A stretch of 64,000 nucleotides of DNA from Crossaster papposus (Eukaryota > Echinodermata > Asteroidea > Velatida > Solasteridae). The stretch lies in the NCBI GenBank assembly GCA_037893245.1, contig JBAIAA010000538.1, forward strand, positions 620,001 through 684,000, in the 5' to 3' direction. Position 1 is the stretch's first letter, and each line of letters starts with the position of its first letter. Of this stretch, positions 37,823 to 49,049 are shown piece by piece. A program made the position numbers and the translations under genes. The notes below the pieces were generated by a model. It was given only the letters and a program-made list of their open reading frames with translations. It did not search any database and had not been told where the DNA came from.

Positions 37823-40800
37823 ATGCCCCGGGTCAAATTGCTAATTTTGCCATTCCTGGAGGCCCCCCTCTATCTCCTAAGACCCTGCCCCTTCCCGGGG
37901 CATGCTTTCCTTCATGCCCTTATTTGTGGGCGGGGATTGTGTGCACAAACCTATGGCGAATTTGAAACGCGTGTGTTAACGTTACAATTTTCAGAAAATC
38001 GAAATAAAATACTAACAAAGCATGCCCCGGGTCAAATTGCTAATTTTGCCATTCCTGGAGGCCCCCCTATATCTCCTAACACCCAGCCCCTTCCAGGGGC
38101 ATGCTTTCCTTCATGCCCTTATTTGTGGGCGGGGATTGTGTGCACAAACCTATGGCGAATTTGAAACGCGTGTGTTAACGTTACAATTTTCAGAAAATCG
38201 AAATAAAATAGTAACAAAGCATGCCCCGGGTCAAATTGCTAATTTTGCCATTCCTGGAGGCCCCCCTCTATCTCCTAACACCCAGCGCCTTCCCGGGGCA
38301 TGCTTTCCTTCATGCCCTTATTTGTGGGCGGGGATTGCGTGCACAAACCTATGGCGAATTTGAAACGCGTGTGTTAACGTTAACATTTTCAGAAAATCGA
38401 AATAAAATACTAACAAAGCATGCCCCGGGTCAAATTGCTAATGTTGCCATTCCTGGAGGCCCCCCTCTATCTCCTAACACCCAGCCCCTTCCCGGGGCAT
38501 GCTTTCCTTCATGCCCTTATTTGTGGGCGGGGATTGTGTGCACAAACCTATGGCGAATTTGAAACGCGTGTGTTAACGTTACAATTTTCAGAAAATCGAA
38601 ATAAAATACTAACAAAGCATGCCCCGGGTCAAATTGCTAATTTTGCCATTCCTGGAGGCCCCCCTCTATCTCCTAACACCCAGCCCCTTCCCGGGACATG
38701 CTTTCCTTCATGCCCTTATTTGTGGGCGGGGATTGTGTGCACAAACCTATGGCGAATTTGAAACGCGTGTGTTAACGTTAAAATTTTCAGAAAATCGAAA
38801 TAAAATACTAACAAAGCATGCCCCGGGTCAAATTGCTAATTTTGCCATTCCTGGAGGCCCCCCCTATATCTCCTAACACCCAGTCCCTTCCAGGGGCATG
38901 CTTTCCTTCATGCCCTTATTTGTGGGCGGGGATTGTGTGCACAAACCTATGGCGAATTTGAAACGCGTGTGTTAACGTTACAATTTTCAGAATATCGAAA
39001 TAAAATAGTAACAAAGCATGCCCCGGGTCAAATTGCTAATTTTGCCATTCCTGGAGGCCCCCCTCTATCTCCTAACACCCAGCGCCTTCCCGGGGCATGC
39101 TTTCCTTCATGCCCTTATTTGTGGGCGGGGATTGTGTGCACAAACCTATGGCGAATTTGAAACGCGTGTGTTAACGTTAACATTTTCAGAAAATCGAAAT
39201 AAAATACTAACAAAGCATGCCCCGGGTCAAATTGCTAATGTTGCCATTCCTGGAGGCCCCCCTCTATCTCCTAACACCCAGCCCCTTCCCGGGGCATGAT
39301 TTCCTTCATGCCCTTATTTGTGGGCGGGGATTGTGTGCACAAACCTATGGCGAATTTGAAACGCGTGTGTTAACGTTAAAATTTTCAGAAAATCGAAATA
39401 AAATACTAACAAAGCATGCCCCGGATCAAATTGCTAATTTTGCCATTCCTGGAGGCCCCCCTCTATCTCCTAACACCCAGCCCCTTCCCGGGACATGCTT
39501 TCCTTCATGCCCTTATTTGTGGGCGGGGATTGTGTGCACAAACCTATGGCGAATTTGAAACGCGTGTGTTAACGTTAAAATTGTCAGAAAATCGAAATAA
39601 AATAGTAACAAAGCATGCCCCGGGTCAAATTGCTAATTTTGCCATTCCTGGAGGCCCCCCTCTATCTCCTAACACCCAGCCCCTTCCCGGGGCATGCTTT
39701 CCTTCATGCCCTTATTTGTGGGCGGGGATTGTGTGCACAAACCTATTGCGAATTTGAAACGCGTGTGTTAACGTTAAAATTTTCAGAAAATCGAAATAAA
39801 ATACTAACAAAGAATGCCCCGGGTCAAATTGCTAATGTTGCCATTCCTGGAGGCCCCCCTCTATCTCCTAAGACCCTGCCCCTTCCCGGGGCATGCTTTC
39901 CTTCATGCCCTTATTTGTGGGCGGGGATTGTGTGCACAAACCTATGGCGAATTTGAAACGCGTGTGTTAACGTTAAAATTGTCAGAAAATCGAAATAAAA
40001 TACTAACAAAGCATGCCCCGGGTCAAATTGCTAATTTTGCCATTCCTGGAGGCCCCCCTCTATCTCCTAACACCCAGCCCCTTCCCGGGGCATGCTTTCC
40101 TTCATGCCCTTATTTGTGGGCGGGGATTGTGTGCACAAACCTATGGCGAATTTGAAACGCGTGTGTTAACGTTACAATTTTCAGAAAATCGAAATAAAAT
40201 AGTAACAAAGCATGCCCCGGGTCAAATTGCTAATTTTGCCATTCCTGGAGGCCCCCCTCTATCTCCTAACACCCAGCGCCTTCCCGGGGCATGCTTTCCT
40301 TCATGCCCTTATTTGTGGGCGGGGATTGCGTGCACAAACCTATGGCGAATTTGAAACGCGTGTGTTAACGTTAACATTTTCAGAAAATCGAAATAAAATA
40401 CTAACAAAGCATGCCCCGGGTCAAATTGCTAATGTTGCCATTCCTGGAGGCCCCCCTCTATCTCCTAACACCCAGCCCCTTCCCGGGGCATGCTTTCCTT
40501 CATGCCCTTATTTGTGGGCGGGGATTGTGTGCACAAACCTATGGCGAATTTGAAACGCGTGTGTTAACGTTAACATTTTCAGAAAATCGAAATAAAATAC
40601 TAACAAAGCATGCCCCGGGTCAAATTGCTAATTTTGCCATTCCTGGAGGCCCCCCTCTATCTCCTAACACCCAGCCCCTTCTCGGGGCATGCTTTCCTTC
40701 ATGCCCTTATTTGTGGGCGGGGATTGTGTGTACAAACATATGGCGAATTTGAAACGCGTGTGTTAACGTTAACATTTTCAGAAAATCGAAATAAAATACT

Positions 40801-40996
40801 AACAAAGAATGCCCCGGGTCAAATTGCTAATTTTGCCATTCCTGGAGGCCCCCCTCTATCTCCTAAGACCCTGCCCCTTCCCGGGGCATGCTTTCCATCA
40901 TGCCCTTATTTGTGGGCGGGGATTGTGTGCACAAACCTATGGCGAATTTGAAACGCGTGTGTTAACGTTAAAATTGTCAGAACATCGAAATAAAAT

Positions 40997-43900
40997 ACTA
41001 ACAAAGCATGCCCCGGGTCAAATTGCTAATTTTGCCATTCCTGGAGGCCCCCCTCTATCTCCTAACACCCAGCCCCTTCCCGGGGCATGCTTTCCTTCAT
41101 GCCCTTATTTGTGGGCGGGGATTGTGTGCACAAACCTATGGCGAATTTGAAACGCGTGTGTTAACGTTAAAATTTTCAGAAAATCGAAATAAAATACTAA
41201 CAAAGCATGCCCCGGATCAAATTGCTAATTTTGCCATTCCTGGAGGCCCCCCTCTATCTCCTAACACCCAGCCCCTTCCCGGGGCATGCTTTCCTTCATG
41301 CCCTTATTTGTGGGCGGGGATTGTGTGCACAAACCTATGGCGAATTTGAAACGCGTGTGTTAACGTTAAAATTGTCAGAAAATCGAAATAAAATACTAAC
41401 AAAGAATGCCCCGGGTCAAATTGCTAATTTTGCCATTCCTGGAGGCCCCCCTCTATCTCCTAAGACCCTGCCCCTTCCCGGGGCATGCTTTCCTTCATGC
41501 CCTTATTTGTGGGCGGGGATTGTGTGCACAAACCTATGGCGAATTTGAAACGCGTGTGTTAACGTTAAAATTGTCAGAAAATCGAAATAAAATACTAACA
41601 AAGCATGCCCCGGGTCAAATTGCTAATTTTGCCATTCCTGGAGGCCCCCCTCTATCTCCTAACACCCAGCCCCTTCCCGGGGCATGCTTTCCTTCATGCC
41701 CTTATTTGTGGGCGGGGATTGTGTGCACAAACCTATGGCGAATTTGAAACGCGTGTGTTAACGTTAAAATTTTCAGAAAATCGAAATAAAATACTAACAA
41801 AGAATGCCCCGGGTCAAATTGCTAATTTTGCTATTCCTGGAGGCCCCCCTCTATCTCCTAAGACCCTGCCCCTTCCCGGGGCATGCTTTCCTTCATGCCC
41901 TTATTTGTGGGCGGGGATTGTGTGCACAAACCTATGGCGAATTTGAAACGCGTGTGTTAACGTTAAAATTGTCAGAAAATCGAAATAAAATACTAACAAA
42001 GCATGCCCCGGGTCAAATTGCTAATTTTGCCATTCCTGGAGGCCCCCCTCTATCTCCTAACACCCAGCCCCTTCCCGGGGCATGCTTTCCTTCATGCCCT
42101 TATTTGTGGGCGGGGATTGTGTGCACAAACCTATGGCGAATTTGAAACGCGTGTGTTAACGTTACAATTTTCAGAAAATCGAAATAAAATAGTAACAAAG
42201 CATGCCCCGGGTCAAATTGCTAATTTTGCCATTCCTGGATGCCCCCCTCTATCTCCTAACACCCAGCGCCTTCCCGGGGCATGCTTTCCTTCATGCCCTT
42301 ATTTGTGGGCGGGGATTGTGTGCACAAACCTATGGCGAATTTGAAACGCGTGTGTTAACGTTAACATTTTCAGAAAATCGAAATAAAATACTAACAAAGC
42401 ATGCCCCGGGTCAAATTGCTAATGTTGCCATTCCTGGAGGCCCCCCTCTATCTCCTAACACCCAGCCCCTTCCCGGGGCATGCTTTCCTTCATGCCCTTA
42501 TTTGTGGGCGGGGATTGTGTGCACAAACCTATGGCGAATTTGAAACGCGTGTGTTAACGTTAACATTTTCAGAAAATCGAAATAAAATACTAACAAAGCA
42601 TGCCCCGGGTCAAATTGCTAATTTTGCCATTCCTGGAGGCTCCCCTCTATCTCCTAACACCCAGCCCCTTCCCGGGACATGCTTTCCTTCATGCCCTTAT
42701 TTGTGGGCGGGGATTGTGTGCACAAACCTATGGCGAATTTGAAACGCGTGTGTTAACGTTAAAATTTTCAGAACATCGAAATAAAATACTAACAAGGCAT
42801 GCCCCGGGTCAAATTGCTAATGTTGCCATTCCTGGAGGCCCCCCTCTATCTCCTAACACCCAGCCCCTTCCCGGGGCATGCTTTCCTTCATGCCCTTATT
42901 TGTGGGTGGGGATTGTGTGCACAAACCTATGGCGAATTTGAAACGCGTGTGTTAACGTTAACATTTTCCGAAAATCGAAATAAAATAGTAACAAAGCATG
43001 CCCCGGGTCAAATTGCTAATTTTGCCATTCCTGGAGGCCCCCCTCTATCTCCTAACACCCAGCCCCTTCCCGGGGCATGCTTTCCTTCATGCCCTTATTT
43101 GTGGGCGGGGATTGTGTGCACAAACCTATGGCGAATTTGAAACGCGTGTGTTAACGTTAAAATTTTCAGAAAATCGAAATAAAATACTAACAAAGCATGC
43201 CCCGGATCAAATTGCTAATTTTGCCATTCCTGGAGGCCCCCCTCTATCTCCTAACACCCAGCCCCTTCCCGGGGCATGCTTTCCTTCATGCCCTTATTTG
43301 TGGGCGGGGATTGTGTGCACAAACCTATGGCGAATTTGAAACGCGTGTGTTAACGTTAAAATTGTCAGAAAATCGAAATAAAATACTAACAAAGAATGCC
43401 CCGGGTCAAATTGCTAATTTTGCCATTCCTGGAGGCCCCCCTCTATCTCCTAAGACCCTGCCCCTTCCCGGGGCATGCTTTCCTTCATGCCCTTATTTGT
43501 GGGCGGGGATTGTGTGCACAAACCTATGGCGAATTTGAAACGCGTGTGTTAACGTTAAAATTGTCAGAAAATCGAAATAAAATACTAACAAAGCATGCCC
43601 CGGGTCAAATTGCTAATTTTGCCATTCCTGGAGGCCCCCCTCTATCTCCTAACACCCAGCCCCTTCCCGGGGCATGCTTTCCTTCATGCCCTTATTTGTG
43701 GGCGGGGATTGTGTGCACAAACCTATGGCGAATTTGAAACGCGTGTGTTAACGTTAAAATTTTCAGAAAATCGAAATAAAATACTAACAAAGAATGCCCC
43801 GGGTCAAATTGCTAATTTTGCTATTCCTGGAGGCCCCCCTCTATCTCCTAAGACCCTGCCCCTTCCCGGGGCATGCTTTCCTTCATGCCCTTATTTGTGG

Positions 43901-45052
43901 GCGGGGATTGTGTGCACAAACCTATGGCGAATTTGAAACGCGTGTGTTAACGTTAAAATTGTCAGAAAATCGAAATAAAATACTAACAAAGCATGCCCCG
44001 GGTCAAATTGCTAATTTTGCCATTCCTGGAGGCCCCCCTCTATCTCCTAACACCCAGCCCCTTCCCGGGGCATGCTTTCCTTCATGCCCTTATTTGTGGG
44101 CGGGGATTGTGTGCACAAACCTATGGCGAATTTGAAACGCGTGTGTTAACGTTACAATTTTCAGAAAATCGAAATAAAATAGTAACAAAGCATGCCCCGG
44201 GTCAAATTGCTAATTTTGCCATTCCTGGATGCCCCCCTCTATCTCCTAACACCCAGCGCCTTCCCGGGGCATGCTTTCCTTCATGCCCTTATTTGTGGGC
44301 GGGGATTGTGTGCACAAACCTATGGCGAATTTGAAACGCGTGTGTTAACGTTAACATTTTCAGAAAATCGAAATAAAATACTAACAAAGCATGCCCCGGG
44401 TCAAATTGCTAATGTTGCCATTCCTGGAGGCCCCCCTCTATCTCCTAACACCCAGCCCCTTCCCGGGGCATGCTTTCCTTCATGCCCTTATTTGTGGGCG
44501 GGGATTGTGTGCACAAACCTATGGCGAATTTGAAACGCGTGTGTTAACGTTAACATTTTCAGAAAATCGAAATAAAATACTAACAAAGCATGCCCCGGGT
44601 CAAATTGCTAATTTTGCCATTCCTGGAGGCTCCCCTCTATCTCCTAACACCCAGCCCCTTCCCGGGACATGCTTTCCTTCATGCCCTTATTTGTGGGCGG
44701 GGATTGTGTGCACAAACCTATGGCGAATTTGAAACGCGTGTGTTAACGTTAAAATTTTCAGAACATCGAAATAAAATACTAACAAGGCATGCCCCGGGTC
44801 AAATTGCTAATGTTGCCATTCCTGGAGGCCCCCCTCTATCTCCTAACACCCAGCCCCTTCCCGGGGCATGCTTTCCTTCATGCCCTTATTTGTGGGTGGG
44901 GATTGTGTGCACAAACCTATGGCGAATTTGAAACGCGTGTGTTAACGTTAACATTTTCCGAAAATCGAAATAAAATAGTAACAAAGCATGCCCCGGGTCA
45001 AATTGCTAATTTTGCCATTCCTGGAGGCCCCCCTCTATCTCCTAACACCCAG
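40997..45052. repeat. 10-unit (1990-bp) tandem duplication, near-perfect
   Basis: 40997-42986 and 42987-44976 match, and identity runs on to about 45052. Seven rare markers are each exactly 1990 bp apart: CCCGGATCAA (41211, 43201), TTGCTATTCC (41829, 43819), TGGATGCCCC (42236, 44226), GGCTCCCCTC (42638, 44628), AACAAGGCAT (42791, 44781), GGGTGGGG (42904, 44894) and TTTTCCGAAA (42964, 44954). I saw no difference between the copies. TACTAAC against TAGTAAC sets the left edge, and CAGCCCC against CAGCGCC the right. Confidence 0.9.
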
Positions 45053-45157
45053 CGCCTTCCAGGGGCATGCTTTCCTTCATGCCCTTATTTGTGGGCGGGG
45101 ATTGTGTGCACAAACCTATGGCGAATTTGAAACGCGTGTGTTAACGTTACAATTTTG

Positions 45158-45158
45158 C
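45158..45158 (+). other. One-base insertion, TTTTGCAG
   Basis: AATTTTCAG has become AATTTTGCAG, giving a 200-bp unit. It lies just past the end of the 10-unit duplication and is not seen elsewhere in the window. Confidence 0.8.
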
Positions 45159-46249
45159 AGAAAATCGAAATAAAATACTAACAAAGCATGCCCCGGGTCA
45201 AATTGCTAATTGTGCCATTCCTGGAGGCCCCCCTCTATCTCCTAACACCCAGCCCCTTCTCGGGGCATGCTTTCCTTCATGCCCTTATTTGTGGGCGGGG
45301 ATTGTGTGCACAAACCTATGGCGAATTTGAAACGCGTGTGTTAACGTCAAACTTTTCAGAAAATCGAAATAAAATACTAACAAAGAATGCCCCGGGTCAA
45401 ATTGCTAATTTTGCCATTCCTGGAGGCCCCCCTCTATCTCCTAAGACCCTGCCCCTTCCCGGGGCATGCTTTCCTTCATGCCCTTATTTGTGGGCGGGGA
45501 TTGTGTGCACAAACCTATGGCGAATTTGAAACGCGTGTGTTAACGTTAACATTTTCAGAAAATCTAAATAAAATACTAACAAAGCATGCCCCGGGTCAAA
45601 TTGCTAATTTTGCCATTCCTGGAGGCCCCCCTCTATCTCCTAACACCCAGCCCCTTCCCGGGGCATGCTTTCCTTCATGCCCTTATTTGTGGGCGGGGAT
45701 TGTGTGCACAAACCTATGGCGAATTTTAAACGCGTTTGTTAACGTTACAATTTTCAGAGAATCGAAATAAAATACTAACAAAGCATGCCCCGGGTCAAAT
45801 TGCTAATTTTGCCATTCCTGGAGGCCCCCCTCTATCTCCTAACACCCAGCCCCTTCCCGGAGCATGCTTTCCTTCATGCCCTTATTTGTGGGCGGGGATT
45901 GTGTGCACAAACCTATGGCGAATTTGAAACGCGTGTGTTAACGTTAACATTTTCAGAAAATCGAAATAAAATACTAACAAAGCATGCCCCGGGTCAAATT
46001 GCTAATTTTGCCATTCCTGGAGGCCCCCCTATATCTCCTAACACCCAGCCCCTTCCCGGAGCATGCTTTCCTTCATGCCCTTATTTGTGGGCGGGGATTG
46101 TGTGCACAAACCTATGGCGAATTTGAAACGCGTGTGTTAACGTTAACATTTTCAGAAAATCGAAATAAAATACTAACAAAGCATGCCCCGGGTCAAATTG
46201 CTAATGTTGCCATTCCTGGAGGCCCCCCTCTATCTCCTAACACCCAGCC

Positions 46250-46262
46250 CCTTCCCGGACAT
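46250..46262 (+). other. One-base deletion in the second arm, CCCGGACATGC
   Basis: CCCGGGACATGC has lost one G, giving a 198-bp unit. Because 198 is a multiple of three, a reading frame fuses across two units here (45984-46523). That is an arithmetic effect and not a gene. Confidence 0.8.
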
Positions 46263-46380
46263 GCTTTCCTTCATGCCCTTATTTGTGGGCGGGGATTGTG
46301 TGCACAAACCTATGGCGAATTTGAAACGCGTGTGTTAACGTTAACATTTTCAGAAAATCGAAATAAAATACTAACAAAGC

Positions 46381-47972
46381 ATGCCCCGGGTCAAATTGCT
46401 AATTTTGCCATTCCTGGAGGCCCCCCTATATCTCCTAACACCCAGCCCCTTCCAGGGGCATGCTTTCCTTCATGCCCTTATTTGTGGGCGGGGATTGTGT
46501 GCACAAACCTATGGCGAATTTGAAACGCGTGTGTTAACGTTACAATTTTCAGAAAATCGAAATAAAATAGTAACAAAGCATGCCCCGGGTCAAATTGCTA
46601 ATGTTGCCATTCCTGGAGGCCCCCCTCTATCTCCTAACACCCAGCGCCTTCCCGGGGCATGCTTTCCTTCATGCCCTTATTTGTGGGCGGGGATTGTGTG
46701 CACAAACCTATGGCGAATTTGAAACGCGTGTGTTAACGTTAACATTTTCAGAAAATCGAAATAAAATACTAACAAAGCATGCCCCGGGTCAAATTGCTAA
46801 TGTTGCCATTCCTGGAGGCCCCCCTCTATCTCCTAACACCCAGCTCCTTCCCGGGGCATGCTTTCCTTCATGCCCTTATTTGTGGGCGGGGATTGTGTGC
46901 ACAAACCTATGGCGAATTTGAAACGCGTGTGTTAACGTTAAAATTTTCAGAAAATCGAAATAAAATACTAACAAAGCATGCCCCGGGTCAAATTGCTAAT
47001 TTTGCCATTCCTGGAGGCCCCCCTCTATCTCCTAACACCCAGCCCCTTCCCGGGACATGCTTTCCTTCATGCCCTTATTTGTGGGCGGGGATTGTGTGCA
47101 CAAACCTATGGCGAATTTGAAACGCGTGTGTTAACGTTAACATTTTCAGAAAATCGAAATAAAATACTAACAAAGCATGCCCCGGGTCAAATTGCTAATT
47201 TTGCCATTCCTGGAGGCCCCCCTATATCTCCTAACACCCAGCCCCTTCCAGGGGCATGCTTTCCTTCATGCCCTTATTTGTGGGCGGGGATTGTGTGCAC
47301 AAACCTATGGCGAATTTGAAACTCGTGTGTTAACGTTACAATTTTCAGAAAATCGAAATAAAATAGTAACAAAGCATGCCCCGGGTCAAATTGCTAATGT
47401 TGCCATTCCTGGAGGCCCCCCTCTATCTCCTAACACCCAGCGCCTTCCCGGGGCATGCTTTCCTTCATGCCCTTATTTGTGGGCGGGGATTGTGTGCACA
47501 AACCTATGGCGAATTTGAAACGCGTGTGTTAACGTTAACATTTTCAGAAAATCGAAATAAAATACTAACAAAGCATGCCCCGGGTCAAATTGCTAATGTT
47601 GCCATTCCTGGAGGCCCCCCTCTATCTCCTAACACCCAGCCCCTTCCCGGGGCATGCTTTCCTTCATGCCCTTATTTGTGGGCGGGGATTGTGTGCACAA
47701 ACCTATGGCGAATTTGAAACGCGTGTGTTAACGTTAAAATTTTCAGAAAATCGAAATAAAATACTAACAAAGCATGCCCCGGGTCAAATTGCTAATTTTG
47801 CCATTCCTGGAGGCCCCCCTCTATCTCCTAACACCCAGCCCCTTCCCGGGACATGCTTTCCTTCATGCCCTTATTTGTGGGCGGGGATTGTGTGCACAAA
47901 CCTATGGCGAATTTGAAACGCGTGTGTTAACGTTAAAATTTTCAGAAAATCGAAATAAAATACTAACAAAGC
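46381..47972. repeat. 4-unit (796-bp) tandem duplication
   Basis: 46381-47176 and 47177-47972 share the order TATATC with CCAGGGGC, TAGTAAC followed by AATGTTGCC and CAGCGCC, AATGTTGCC, then CCCGGGACATG. Private changes are CAGCTCC (about 46843) and GAAACTCGTG (about 47319), one in each copy. Confidence 0.75.
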
Positions 47973-49049
47973 ATGCCCCGGGTCAAATTGCTAATTTTGC
48001 CATTCCTGGAGGCCCCCCCTATATCTCCTAACACCCAGCCCCTTCCAGGGGCATGCTTTCCTTCATGCCCTTATTTGTGGGCGGGGATTGTGTGCACAAA
48101 CCTATGGCGAATTTGAAACGCGTGTGTTAACGTTAAAATTGTCAGAAAATCGAAATAAAATAGTAACAAAGCATGCCCCGGGTCAAATGGCTAATTTTGC
48201 CATTCCTGGAGGCCCCCCTCTATCTCCTAAGACCCTGCCCCTTCCCGTGGCATGCTTTCCTTCATGCCCTTATTTGTGGGCGGGGATTTTGTGCACAAAC
48301 CTATGGCGAATTTGAAACGCGTGTGTTAACGTTACAATTTTCAGAAAATCGAAATAAAATACTAACAAAGCATGCCCCGGGTCAAATTGCTAATTGTGCC
48401 ATTCCTGGAGGCCCCCCTCTATCTCCTAACACCCAGCCCCTTCCCGGGACATGCTTTCCTTCATGCCCTTATTTGTGGGCGGGGATTGTGTGCACAAACC
48501 TATGGCGAATTTGAAACGCGTGTGTTAACGTTAACATTTTCAGAAAATCGAAATAAAATACTAACAAAGCATGCCCCGGGTCAAATTGCTAATTTTGCCA
48601 TTCCTGGAGGCCCCCCCTATATCTCCTAACACCCAGCCCCTTCCAGGGGCATGCTTTCCTTCATGCCCTTATTTGTGGGCGGGGATTGTGTGCACAAACC
48701 TATGGCGAATTTGAAACGCGTGTGTTAACGTTAAAATTGTCAGAAAATCGAAATAAAATAGTAACAAAGCATGCCCCGGGTCAAATTTCTAATTTTGCCA
48801 TTCCTGGAGGCCCCCCTCTATCTCCTAACACCCAGCCCCTTCCCGGGGCATGCTTTCCTTCATGCCCTTATTTGTGGGCGGGGATTGTGTGCACAAACCT
48901 ATGGCGAATTTGAAACGCGTGTGTTAACGTTACAATTTTCAGAGAATCGAAATAAAATACTAACAAAGCATGCCCCGGGTCAAATTGCTAATTTTGCCAT
49001 TCCTGGAGGCCCCCCTCTATCTCCTAACACCCAGCCCCTTCCCGGAGCA

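Larger units (their letters stand above)
33446..40609. repeat. 22-unit echo (4377-4379 bp spacing)
   Basis: 33446-36230 aligns with 37823-40609. Shared tags are GATTGCGTGC (33961, 38338), AGAATATCG (34611, 38989) and CCCGGATCAA (35041, 39420). The spacing moves from 4377 to 4379 through a lost C at about 34711 in copy 1 and a C7 at 38858 in copy 2. Copy 2 carries private changes such as CATGATTTCC (about 39297) and CTATTGCG (about 39746). Confidence 0.75.
16158..48617. repeat. C7-TATATC subfamily (200-bp units), 16 copies
   Basis: In these units C6-TCTATC has become C7-TATATC, giving 200 bp when nothing else changes. The C7 runs start at 16158, 17154, 17951, 18350, 19545, 20541, 21338, 22135, 23927, 27312, 29700, 31493, 32689, 38858, 48013 and 48611. 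Most also carry CAGTCCC and CCAGGGGC further on, so they descend from one founder and are not repeated slippage. A sister type has TATATC with C6 and a 199-bp unit. In the unit starting near 27273, the one before it lost an A, which restores the register. Confidence 0.85.
15919..49049. repeat. Zone 2: variant-rich core of the array
   Basis: Starting with CCCGGGACATG near 15991, this zone carries a set of tags that are missing or rare elsewhere: CCCGGGACATG, C7-TATATC, TATATC with CCAGGGGC, TAGTAAC in place of TACTAAC, AAAATTGTC, and TAAGACCCTG, often with GAATGCCCC. Sixteen C7 units and three CC-insertion units lie here. Unit types are shuffled in overlapping blocks with shared rare mutations, listed as separate entries. 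The zone looks older or more recombined than its flanks. That relative age is inference. Confidence 0.75.
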
